From Oryzias latipes (Eukaryota; Chordata; Actinopteri; Beloniformes; Adrianichthyidae), in contig NC_019867.2 in NCBI RefSeq assembly GCF_002234675.1, forward strand, positions 310,001 through 374,000: a DNA stretch of 64,000 nt, given 5' to 3'. A program made the position numbers and the translations under genes. Positions 25,659-34,000 of the stretch are shown here, piece by piece (the first letter of the stretch is position 1; each line of letters starts with the position of its first letter). Under the pieces are notes generated by a model. It ran no database searches. It saw only the letters and a list, made by a program, of their open reading frames with translations, and was not told the origin of the DNA.

Positions 25659-26278
25659 TGTGTGTGTGTGTGGGTGTGTGTGTGTGTGTGCAGGCGTCGC
25701 TCAGGGAATGATCACGGGTATCAGAGGTCTCTGTAACGGTTTGGGTCCGGCTCTCTACGGATTCATCTTCTTCCTCTTCAACGTGGAGCTCAGCGAGTTG
25801 CCGCCGGCTGAAGGACGACCCTCGACCATGGAGGTACAGACACACACATACACACTCACACATACACACACACAGACTGGCCCAAATTTCCAACTACTGC
25901 TCAGGACGGGTTGGGGTTGTCCTGGGACTCCAGGGAGCGTCTCTTCAGCCCCCAGGATGTGGACACAGACAAATAAAGCCCAGTTCAGATGATGTTTGTT
26001 GCTGTTTGGTACTTGTTTACATCAGCCGAGTCAACATCCCGTCTGTCCCGCAGCAGTCGGTCATCCCCGGACCGCCCTTCCTCTTCGGAGCGTGTGCCGT
26101 CCTGTTCGCCCTGCTTGTCGCCGTCTTCATCCCTACACAGCGACATCTGGAGGACGGTGGGGAAACACCGAAGTCCACCGGCACCTCCCCCCCACACGCT
26201 CAGAACGGCATCTTCCTGACCACACCCACCAGTGACACGGAGGACATCGAGCCTCTCCTGCAGGACAGCATCATGTGA
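8617..26278 (+). CDS. mfsd14b: MFSD14B-like (hippocampus abundant transcript-like) major facilitator transporter, twelve exons
   Basis: Exons: 8617-8634, 10805-10888, 10987-11049, 11299-11426, 12434-12548, 22154-22372, 24598-24711, 25023-25094, 25170-25282, 25352-25449, 25694-25833, 26054-26278. Every intron is GT-AG and phases join to 1389 nt, 462 aa. The product is a 12-segment MFS membrane protein of the MFSD14/HIAT1 family, orphan solute carriers reported mainly in internal membranes. Visible family marks are FLEFFAWGLLTTPMLT (exon 2), MFS motif A GALSDIWGRK at residues 67-76, SYLPEAGQYSSFFLYL (exon 7), LAWYGFGSEPWMMWAAGT (exons 9-10) and GIRGLCNGLGPALYGF (exon 11). ERSTAYG, VGKD and the C-terminal EDIEPLLQDS favour MFSD14B over MFSD14A. 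D452-L457 fits the acidic dileucine pattern. The cytosolic N-terminus (MMVRGSCRAQ) is much shorter than in mammals, so an additional upstream exon is possible. Confidence 0.95.
8635..9420. other. First part of mfsd14b intron 1
   Basis: Intron sequence after the GTGAGT donor at 8635. A short AT-rich stretch lies around 9000-9100. No gene or clear repeat is seen. Confidence 0.4.
9425..9735 (+). mobile_element. SINE-like repeat in mfsd14b intron 1
   Basis: It contains GGGCAAGACCCTTTACGCTA, ATGAATGTGCGTGAATGA, AATGGAAGCGCTTTG and AAAAGCGC...AAATCCAATCCA, followed by TATTATTTATTATT. This order (a G-C-AAGACCCTTA block, a short tandem TGAATG region, GCGCTTTG, then ATAAATCCAA and an ATT-rich tail) is a familiar dispersed fish SINE-like 3' part. 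The 5' end near 9425 is diverged and uncertain. Confidence 0.6.
9736..10804. other. Remainder of mfsd14b intron 1
   Basis: No gene supported. Open frames at 10012-10457 on both strands show no family resemblance. The 3' splice site at 10803-10804 follows a pyrimidine-rich TTTGCCCTTTTCCCGCCACAG. Confidence 0.4.
11889..11914. repeat. Poly-C followed by short (CA)n in mfsd14b intron 4
   Basis: A run of C followed by about nine CA dinucleotides inside intron 4 (11427-12433). The rest of this intron carries no recognised gene. Confidence 0.8.
12236..12335. repeat. Imperfect (TG)n microsatellite in mfsd14b intron 4
   Basis: A TG-rich stretch interrupted by ATTTG, CAGGG and TATTTG, ending about 100 bases before the exon 5 acceptor. 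It is not adjacent to the splice site, unlike the tract before exon 11. Confidence 0.85.
14331..14747. mobile_element. GC-rich insertion inside the 13-bp array
   Basis: An abrupt change from AT-rich array to very GC-rich sequence and back. Part of it (about 14437-14520) resembles the GC-rich repeat at 3880-4165, suggesting an interspersed family. It ends in a perfect 26-bp inverted repeat (14653-14712). No coding function is seen; open frames on both strands result from composition. Confidence 0.5.
14653..14712. repeat. Perfect 26-bp inverted repeat (hairpin)
   Basis: The left arm 14653-14678 is the exact reverse complement of the right arm 14687-14712, with an 8-base loop (CTGGTAAA). The arms are GC-rich and include a six-base G (left) or C (right) run. 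Confidence 0.95.
16248..16492. mobile_element. Dispersed fish repeat inserted in the 13-bp array
   Basis: It contains CGGCTTTTCCCATCAGGGGT, GCCACAGCGAACGAGTCGCA, GATGCCCTTCCTGACGCAAC and CAGGCTTGGGACCGGCAC. These blocks are shared by a very common dispersed repeat in teleost genomes. Array sequence lies on both sides, so it is an insertion into a pre-existing array. Confidence 0.7.
16607..17035. mobile_element. Second dispersed repeat inserted in the 13-bp array
   Basis: It begins with CTCTCATTCATCCAGGTTGG and contains AGAAGACGTTTCACCTCTTA followed by TCCAAGAGGCTTTGTCAATT. This is the typical order of a widespread fish repeat in which ACGTTTC, CTCATCCAAGAGGCTT and CAGTTCTGA blocks follow one another. 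Non-array sequence continues to about 17035, where the array resumes. Confidence 0.65.
17126..17441 (+). mobile_element. 3' end of a non-LTR retrotransposon inserted in the array
   Basis: Blocks GTTTCTTCGTTTTTTCC, TTTTTCCTTACCGCGAAGG, GGGTCTAAGGCCAGGG, GAGACGACTGTTGTTGTGAT and GGGCTATACAAATAAAATTG end in a (TTGAA)n tail. This is the recognisable 3' untranslated end of a fish LINE/SINE family; only the terminal 0.3 kb is present. Confidence 0.7.
17601..19470. repeat. 0.9-kb tandem duplication within the 13-bp array
   Basis: The segment starting at 17601 is copied at 18515 (offset 914 bases), starting with the same rare variants (GAACGAAACTTAGGAAGG, then ATAATTCTTATGATCGATCC). The second copy, ending near 19470, has extra 14-base units (for example near 18880 and 19005), so it is slightly longer. 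Confidence 0.85.
19677..21716 (+). pseudogene. LINE reverse transcriptase frame, 5'-truncated element with open ORF2 remainder
   Basis: A 679-residue open frame encodes a non-LTR reverse transcriptase. Motifs in order: FRPHHSTETALIKV, LDLSAAFDT (313-321), GVPQG (371-375) and YADD (404-407, catalytic aspartates present). After these come a thumb region and the C-terminal LHWLPV-type domain. The frame has no internal stop. It belongs to the jockey-like L2/Rex1-type group common in fish. The apurinic-endonuclease domain that should precede it is missing, because the copy starts in the linker before the RT. The first four or five residues (MLRNG) come from the neighbouring 13-bp array, not the element. 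Without endonuclease, 5' UTR and promoter it is presumably immobile. It lies in sense orientation within mfsd14b intron 5. The missing stop codons suggest recent insertion. Confidence 0.85.
19689..21907 (+). mobile_element. 5'-truncated L2/Rex1-like LINE copy
   Basis: It runs from the end of the 13-bp array to a 3' tail with GTGCTATACAAATAAACTTG followed by CCTTG repeats. It includes the RT frame and a T-rich 3' UTR (21720-21850). A 13-bp inverted repeat (arms 19708-19720 and 19727-19739) lies right at its 5' junction. Confidence 0.85.
22570..23312 (+). pseudogene. LINE ORF1-like protein, broken by a stop and a frameshift
   Basis: The frame starts at ATG 22570 (MAPKKNTGYEDLKKF). It meets an in-frame TGA at 22729-22731, then continues in the same frame with a coiled-coil-like stretch (NRVDILEKRLDDMEQQV) and NVILTGLP. 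Near 23033 the reading frame shifts. The next frame continues with IRFVNHKHKLALMNQKKNLK and KGCRIYVKPLG to a stop at 23312. The order coiled coil, RNA-binding-like NN-ILxGxP segment, then RFVNxKHK basic domain is typical of ORF1 proteins of fish non-LTR elements (L1/Tx1-like). It is not functional as it stands. Confidence 0.65.
24234..24276. repeat. Perfect 19-bp AT-rich inverted repeat
   Basis: Arms 24234-24252 and 24258-24276 are exact reverse complements, with a 5-base loop (AAACC). The arms are built from TTTGA repeats. It lies at the 3' edge of the decayed non-LTR element. Confidence 0.9.
25604..25692. repeat. (TG)n microsatellite abutting the exon 11 acceptor
   Basis: About 40 TG dinucleotides with a few interruptions (GCG, GGG) run directly into the CAG of the acceptor at 25691-25693. 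The usual polypyrimidine tract of intron 10 is therefore an alternating UG tract in the pre-mRNA. Confidence 0.95.
25838..25876. repeat. (CA)-rich microsatellite just after the exon 11 donor
   Basis: CA dinucleotides with TACA and CTCA interruptions begin four bases after the GT of intron 11 (25834-25835). The tract is complementary to the (TG)n before the exon. Confidence 0.9.
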
Positions 26279-26670
26279 CCACCCCCTGCTATGACTCCAT
26301 GCCCTTCTGGGTCAGACCAGAAACCCGCAAGTCCAGACACGGTCGACAAGTCCAGTATCCACCCGGACCCCAGAAGAGCCTCCTGCTGCTCAGGAGGACA
26401 TCGTTACGACTCTTTCTCAGTGTGCAGCCACGCTTCAGTGCTATGAAGAAAACATTTGCAGTGTGAATCTGCACGTTCAGCATTTCATGGACCAAATTTG
26501 TTTTACTTTGGTTCATGGGTTTTAAGGTGTCTCCACCCGGCAGGAGTGCAGAGATCAGTGGATCAAACTGCCTTCCATACGGTGAAACAGGACTGGCAGA
26601 GCTGCTCTTACCATGGCAACAGCACTTAGGTCCCTGGATTAGTTTTTCCTACTGCTCTGTCATCTTTATC
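26279..26670 (+). other. mfsd14b: Start of the mfsd14b 3' UTR
   Basis: Sequence following the TGA at 26276-26278. No AATAAA is seen before the 11-bp array begins. The first plus-strand AATAAA noticed after the stop is at 29142-29147, so the 3' UTR either uses a variant signal or reads through the minisatellite. Confidence 0.35.
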
Positions 26671-28370
26671 TGTCTGCTTTGTGTCTGCTTTGTGTCTGCT
26701 TCAGGTCTGCTTCATGTCTGCTTCATGTCTGCTTCGTGTCTGCTTCGTGTCTGCTTCATATCTGCTTCATGTCTGCCTCATGTCTGCTTCATATCTGCTT
26801 CGTGTCTGCTTCGTGTCTGCTTTGTGTCTGCTTCAGGTCTGCTTCATGTCTGCTTCATGTCTGCTTCGTGTCTGCTTCGTGTCTGCTTCATATCTGCTTC
26901 ATGTCTGCCTCATGTCTGCTTCATATCTGCTTCGTGTCTGCTTCGTGTCTGCTTCATGTCTGCTTCATGTCTGCTTCATGTCTGCTTCATGTCTGCTTCA
27001 TGTCTGCTTCATGTCTGCTTCATGTCTGCTTCGTGTCTGCTTCGTGTCTGCTTCATATCTGCTTCATGTCTGCCTCATGTCTGCTTCATATCTGCTTCGT
27101 GTCTGCTTCGTGTCTGCTTCGTGTCTGCTTCATGTCTGCTTCATGTCTGCTTCATGTCTGCTTCGTGTCTGCTTCGTGTCTGCTTCATGTCTGCCTCATG
27201 TCTGCTTCATATCTGCTTCGTGTCTGCTTCGTGTCTGCTTCATGTCTGCGTCATATCTGCTTCGTGTCTGCTTCATGTCTGCTTCATGTCTGCCTCATGT
27301 CTGCTTCATATCTGCTTCGTGTCTGCTTCGTGTCTGCTTCGTGTCTGCTTCATGTCTGCGTCATATCTGCTTCGTGTCTGCTTCGTGTCTGCTTCGTGTC
27401 TGCTTCATGTCTGCTTCGTGTCTGCTTCATGTCTGCTTCATATTTGCTTCGTATCTGCTTCGTGTCTGCTTCGTGTCTGCTTCGTGTCTGCTTCGTGTCT
27501 GCCTCATGTCTGCTTCATGTCTGCCTCATGTCTGCTTCATATCTGCTTCATGCCTGCTTCATATCTGCTTCGTGTCTGCTTCGTGTCTGCTTCGTGTCTG
27601 CTTCGTGTCTGCTTCGTGTCGGCTTCATATCTGCTTCGTGTCTGCTTCGTGTCGGCTTCATATCTGCTTCGTGTCTGCTTCGTGTCTGCTTCATGTCTGC
27701 TTCGTGTCTGCTTCATGTCTGCTTCATGTCTGCTTCGTGTCTGCTTCGTGTCTGCTTCGTGTCGGCTTCATATCTGCTCTGTGTCTGCTTCGTGTCTGCT
27801 TCATGTCTGCTTCGTGTCTGCTTCATGTCTGCTTCATGTCTGCTTCGTGTCTGCTTTGTGTCTGCTTCATATCTGCTTCATGTCTGCTTCGTGTCTGCTT
27901 CGTGTCTGCTTCATATCTGCTTCGTGTCTGCTTCGTGTCTGCTTCGTGTCTGCTTCGTGTCTGCTTCGTGTCTGCTTCGTGTCTGCTTCATGTCTGCTTC
28001 GTGTCTGCTTTGTCTGCTTCATGTCTGCTTCGTGTCTGCTTCGTGTCTGCTTCATATCTGCTTCATATCTGCTTCGTGTTTGCTTTGTGTCTGCTTCGTG
28101 TCTGCTTCGTGTCTGCTTCGTGTCTGCTTCATATCTGCTTCGTGTCTGCTTCATGTCTGCTTCGTGTCTGCTTCGTGTTTGCTTCGTGTCTGCTTCGTGT
28201 TTGCTTCGTATCTGCTTCGTGTCTGCTTCGTGTCTGCTTCGTGTCTGCTTCATATCTGCTTCGTGTCTGCTTCGTGTCTGCTTCGTGTCTGCTTCATATC
28301 TGCTTCATGTCTGCTTCATGCCTGCTTCGTGTCTGCTTCATGTCTGCTTCATGTCTGCTTCATGTCTGCT
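26671..28370. repeat. 11-bp minisatellite downstream of mfsd14b
   Basis: About 150 tandem copies of TGCTTCGTGTC, with TGCTTCATGTC and TGCTTCATATC as the main variants, ending in a run of T. Because 11 is not a multiple of 3 and no phase of the unit holds a stop, all three plus frames stay open for about 1.7 kb and read the same Cys/Leu/Ser-rich 11-residue cycle. This is a property of the repeat, not evidence for a protein. Confidence 0.95.
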
Positions 28371-29985
28371 TTTTTTTTTACTAACGTGCCGCCACCCACG
28401 TCCAGAGGAGCCGCCATTGTTTCTGAGAAGGTCAATCTTTTTTTACGTGACCCTTCTCAAAGGTCAGAGGTCACCTCTAAATAATATGTTGTAACCATAT
28501 GATGACTGTACTGGTGTAGTTGCCTGGCAACAGGATGTGTTTGGGTGCAGTCATGGAAATTATTTATACCCTTAGATTAGAGTTGATTTTGGTTAAAGTA
28601 TTTGTGAGTATTTGGAGTTTTGGTGATGGAAAAAGTCTGAATGACTTCATTTTAAAAACGCATCATCGTCTGCAAACATTGACCTGTCGAGAAGCTCTTC
28701 AATGACCGTCAGGAAACCTGGCCTTCTGGTGCGTGGGTGGGGCGTTAGCAGATTCTGAACTGAAGCACCACCATCTTTAGGTGCTGCTGTGCCCGTGTGG
28801 GTTTAAGGACCGTTCTGGTCTTTTGGTTTACCGGCTGGTTTTTAAGCTTTAAACTGATTATGTTTGACAAACAATTTAAAGCTGCTTTACAAGCAAGAAT
28901 CTATTTTTCTGCAAAGACGTTTTTTACAAAAATATTTGACAAACTTTCATTTGAGTGAAGCTTCTGAAGCTGAGATTCACAGGAAGTCCCCTCCTCCTGC
29001 TCCTCCTCCATGCAGAACAGTTGCAGCACTTTAATTTGTGTTTCTGGTGCCTCTGAATCCTCTTCATGTTCATCTGTTTTTGACACATGGAGGATTTCAA
29101 CATTAAGATGTATTTTTAATAACCTGAGTTTAATGATCAATAATAAAGATTTAAACGTTTGTTGCTTTTTCTTTAATTTCAAGTCTATTTTTTACTCAAA
29201 GGTTCTCAAACTGAACAACTGGACGTTTTGAAGCTTTATTTGGAATCTTTCTAATTATTGAAATTAATAGATTATTTTTAAGTATTTAACTTCAACAGAG
29301 GACAGTGAGAGGAAACTGGATAAGGTACTTCCTAAAACTTTGCTGTAAATCAAGTGTCATTTCATTTAGAAGGAAAGCTGTTATTTCAAATATGACGTTT
29401 ATTACAGGAACACAAAGTTTAAACAAACATTTAGTGCTGCATGAAGCCTCTGCAGAGACGAACCACTTTTTAACCTTTTTTAGGTTTGGTCACATGCTAT
29501 ACTTGGGTATGTTTCCATGGCAACAGCAGGTTTTATTCACATCTGGATGTGATGAATATTTTCATGAAGCCGAGGCTCATCATTGACTTCACCATAGAGG
29601 TCAGTTCAAACCGCATTTATGCAACATTGAACCCATTAACCACCCAAACAAGACAGACCATATGAAAATGTTTTTTTCTGCTGCTTGTTGCCTCGAGGGG
29701 GAAAACTGTTTTTAAAATAATGTTTTCTGAATGTGCCCTACTGTTTAGTTGAACACGCAGAGAGATAAAGATGAGTTCAGTAAAGAAAGTGGGTTTTTAT
29801 GGTTTCAAAGGTGCTTTTAATGTTCAAACCATCATGTTTCAGATTAAAGAACTCTAAATTGAAGCTGTAGCCCCGCCCCCTTCTGTTTAACCCTAACCAG
29901 AAAGAACCAGACGTTGCAGTTCCTCCATCCACCACCAGAGGCTGGTTGCAGTACAGGAGCTTTTTACCTCATATTAACCCTGAAA
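28371..29985. other. Mostly unique sequence between the two tandem arrays
   Basis: No gene supported; moderately AT-rich with short chance frames. A plus-strand AATAAA at 29142-29147 could serve a long mfsd14b 3' UTR. A GC-box-like CCCCGCCCCC at 29873-29882 precedes the candidate signal-peptide exon. Confidence 0.35.
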
Positions 29986-30045
29986 ATGACGTCTGGTTCC
30001 GACGGATTGGTGTTGCTGCTGTTTTTCTTCATCGTGATGACTGCG
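29986..30045 (+). CDS. Candidate first exon encoding a signal peptide (speculative)
   Basis: ATG at 29986 opens MTSGSDG followed by the hydrophobic run LVLLLFFFIVMTA. The sequence reaches a good GTGAGT donor at 30046-30051 after exactly 20 codons (phase 0). This is the form of a signal-peptide exon of a secreted or membrane protein. A GC-box-like element lies about 105 bases upstream. No convincing second exon is visible before the satellite begins at about 30613. The gene, if real, would have to continue beyond the 33-kb array, or the exon is a chance find. I do not recognise a family. Confidence 0.25.
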
Positions 30046-30612
30046 GTGAGTTCTGGTCAAATCAGATGCGTGTTATCAGCGGTTTTACACGGGTGGTCGC
30101 TTTTATCAGCAGGTGGAGATCCAGTGGGATGTCAGAGATCAGAGCGTGATAATGCCTCACTGACTGAAGGTGGCGCCGTCTGCATCTGAAACCGGATTCT
30201 TTGTGTCTTTGGCAAAGGCTTGTTGGATCCCCAACACAAGCCTGGAGGTTCTAGTGAAGTACGACGTCCCAATCTGGTGTGAGAACGTCAAGTTGCCAGA
30301 TCTAGAATGCTCTAGAACACGGGTCGTCGTTGTAAGCAGGTTTGTCACAGCAGAAGACGTCAAACATTCTGATGCCGTGTTGTTCAGCCTTCATCTTCAT
30401 CCTCCTCACAGCCGACAGGAGAAGGAGACCTTGGTGGTGGAGCAGGGGATGGTGTCTGATGAGGGACAAAAAGGTTCCGTCAAATTTGCTGTTGTTCTTC
30501 TAAAGAATTTGAAAACAACTCCCAGATTTTTGACATGTTCTAGCTTTGATGCTGGTGATTAAGATGTCGTCTGAAGCTAGAACAGCCTGGAGACGGATCT
30601 CCAGCTGATTCT
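30046..30612. other. Unique sequence just before the 29-bp satellite
   Basis: A plus-strand frame without an ATG spans about 30170-30562, with no recognised domain and no strong acceptor before it. The satellite begins within the following CTTGCCGTTCCTGCCGATAG near 30612. Confidence 0.35.
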
Positions 30613-31065
30613 TGCCGTTCCTGCCGATAGGTGGTTCTGCTGGACGTTCCTCCTGACAGGTGGTTCCACTGGCCATTCCCGCTAATAGGTGGTTCTGCTG
30701 GACGTTCCTGCCGATGGGTGGTTCTGCTAGACGTTCCTCCTGACAGGTGGTTCCACTGGCCATTCCCGCCAGTAGGTGTTTCCACTGGCCGTTCCCGCTA
30801 ATAGGTGGTTCTGCTGGACATTCCTGCCGATAGGTGGTTCTGGTGGACGTTCCTGCTAATAGGTGGTTCTGGTGGACTTTCCTGCCGATTGGTGGTTCTG
30901 GTGGAAGTTCCTGCTAACAGGTGGTTCTACTGGCCATTCCCGCTAATAGGTGGTTCTGGTGGAAGTTCCTGCTGATAGGTGGTTCTGGTGGACGTTCCCG
31001 CTAACAGGTGGTTCTACTGGCCGTTCCCGCTAATAGGTGGTTCTGCTGGACGTTCCTGCCAATAG

Positions 31066-34000
31066 GTGGTTCTGGTGGACATTCCTGCCGATAGGTGGTT
31101 CTGGTGGACGTTACTGCTAATAGGTGGTTCTGCTGGATTTTCCTGCCGATTGGTAGTTCTGGTGGACGTTCCTGCTAATAGGTGGTTCTGGTGGACGTTT
31201 CGGCCAATTGGTGGTTCTGCTGGATTTTCCTGCCGATTGGTAGTTCTGGTGGACGTTCCTGCTAATAGGTGGTTCTGGTGGACGTTCCCGCTAATAGGTG
31301 GTTCTACTGGCCATTCCCGCTAATAGGTGGTTCTGCTGGCCATTCCCGCTAATAGGTGGTTCTACTGGCCATTCCTTCTAATAGGTGGTTCTGGTGGACG
31401 TTTCTGCCGATTGGTGGTTCTGCTGGATTTTCCTGCCGATTGGTAGTTCTGGTGGACGTTCCTGCTAAGAGGTGGTTCTGGTGGACGTTCCTGCCGATAG
31501 GTGGTTCTGGTGGACGTTCCCGCTAATAGGTGGTTCTGCTGGACGTTCCTGCTAATAGGTGGTTCTGGTGGACGTTCCTTCTAATAGGTGGTTCTGGTGG
31601 ACGTTTCGGCCGATTGGTGGTTCTGGTGGAAGTTCCTGCCGATAGGTGGTTCTGGTGGACGTTCCCGCTAACAGGTGGTTCTACTGGCCATTCCCGCTAA
31701 TAGGTGGTTCCACTGGCCATTCCCGCTAATAGGTGGTTCTGCTGGACGTTCCTGCCAATAGGTGGTTCTGGTGGACGTTCCTGCCGATAGGTGGTTCTGG
31801 TGGACGTTACTGCTAATAGGTGGTTCTGCTGGATTTTCCTGCCGATTGGTAGTTCTGGTGGACGTTCCTGCTAATAGGTGGTTCTGGTGGACGTTCCCGC
31901 TAATAGGTGGTTCTACTGGCCATTCCCGCTAATAGGTGGTTCTGCTGGCCATTCCCGCTAATAGGTGGTTCCACTGGCCATTCCTTCTAATAGGTGGTTC
32001 TGGTGGACATTACTGCTAATAGGTGGTTCTGCTGGATTTTCCTGCCGATTGGTAGTTCTGGTGGACGTTCCTGCTAATAGGTGGTTCTGGTGGACGTTTC
32101 GGCCAATTGGTGGTTCTGCTGGATTTTCCTGCCGATTGGTAGTTCTGGTGGACGTTCCTGCTAATAGGTGGTTCTGGTGGACGTTCCCGCTAATAGGTGG
32201 TTCTACTGGCCATTCCCGCTAATAGGTGGTTCTGCTGGCCATTCCCGCTAATAGGTGGTTCTACTGGCCATTCCTTCTAATAGGTGGTTCTGGTGGACGT
32301 TTCTGCCGATTGGTGGTTCTGCTGGATTTTCCTGCCGATTGGTAGTTCTGGTGGACGTTCCTGCTAATAGGTGGTTCTGGTGGACGTTCCTGCCGATAGG
32401 TGGTTCTGGTGGACGTTCCCGCTAATAGGTGGTTCTGCTGGACGTTCCTGCTAATAGGTGGTTCTGGTGGACGTTCCTTCTAATAGGTGGTTCTGGTGGA
32501 CGTTTCGGCCGATTGGTGGTTCTGGTGGAAGTTCCTGCCGATAGGTGGTTCTGGTGGACGTTCCCGCTAACAGGTGGTTCTACTGGCCATTCCCGCTAAT
32601 AGGTGGTTCCACTGGCCATTCCCGCTAATAGGTGGTTCTGCTGGACGTTCCTGCCAATAGGTGGTTCTGGTGGACGTTCCTGCCGATAGGTGGTTCTGGT
32701 GGACGTTACTGCTAATAGGTGGTTCTGCTGCATTTTCCTGCCGATTGGTAGTTCTGGTGGACGTTCCTGCTAATAGGTGGTTCTGGTGGACGTTCCCGCT
32801 AATAGGTGGTTCTACTGGCCATTCCCGCTAATAGGTGGTTCTGCTGGCCATTCCCGCTAATAGGTGGTTCCACTGGCCATTCCTTCTAATAGGTGGTTCT
32901 GGTGGACGTTTCGGCCGATTGGTGGTTCTGCTGGATTTTCCTGCCGATTGGTAGTTCTGGTGGACGTTCCTGCTAATAGGTGGTTCTGGTGGACGTTCCT
33001 GCCGATAGGTGGTTCTGGTGGACGTTACTGCTAATAGGCGGTTCTGCTGGATTTTCCTGCCGATTGGTAGTTCTGGTGGACGTTCCTGCTAATAGGTGGT
33101 TCTGGTGGACGTTTCGGCCAATTGGTGGTTCTGCTGGATTTTCCTGCCGATTGGTAGTTCTGGTGGACGTTCCTGCTAATAGGTGGTTCTGGTGGACGTT
33201 CCCGCTAATAGGTGGTTCTACTGGCCATTCCCGCTAATAGGTGGTTCTGCTGGCCATTCCCGCTAATAGGTGGTTCTACTGGCCATTCCTTCTAATAGGT
33301 GGTTCTGGTGGACGTTTCGGCCGATTGGTGGTTCTGCTGGATTTTCCTGCCGATTGGTAGTTCTGGTGGACGTTCCTGCTAATAGGTGGTTCTGGTGGAC
33401 GTTCCTGCCGATAGGTGGTTCTGGTGGACGTTCCCGCTAATAGGTGGTTCTGCTGGACGTTCCTGCTAATAGGTGGTTCTGGTGGACGTTCCTTCTAATA
33501 GGTGGTTCTGGTGGATGTTTCAGCCGATTGGTGGTTCTGGTGGAAGTTCCTGCCGATAGGTGGTTCTGGTGGACGTTCCCGCTAACAGGTGGTTCTACTG
33601 GCCGTTCCCGCTAATAGGTGGTTCCACTGGCCGTTCCCGCTAATAGGTGGTTCTGCTGGACGTTCCTGCCAATAGGTGGTTCTGGTGGACGTTCCTGCCG
33701 ATAGGTGGTTCTGGTGGACGTTACTGCTAATAGGTGGTTCTGCTGGATTTTCCTGCCGATTGGTAGTTCTGGTGGACGTTCCTGCTAATAGGTGGTTCTG
33801 GTGGACGTTCCCGCTAATAGGTGGTTCTACTGGCCATTCCCGCTAATAGGTGGTTCTGCTGGCCATGACCGCTAATAGGTGGTTCCACTGGCCATTCCTT
33901 CTAATAGGTGGTTCTGGTGGACGTTTCGGCCGATTGGTGGTTCTGCTGGATTTTCCTGCCGATTGGTAGTTCTGGTGGACGTTCCTGCTAATAGGTGGTT

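Noticed and set aside
26515..28494. Three overlapping plus-strand open frames of 567-659 codons rich in Cys, Leu, Ser
   Set aside because: They are produced by the 11-bp minisatellite, which has no stop in any phase; the three frames read the same cycle and there is no homologous domain.
30170..30562. 130-codon plus-strand frame before the satellite
   Set aside because: No ATG at its start, a stop directly upstream, no clear acceptor and no recognised family. It is mentioned only as context for the candidate signal-peptide exon.
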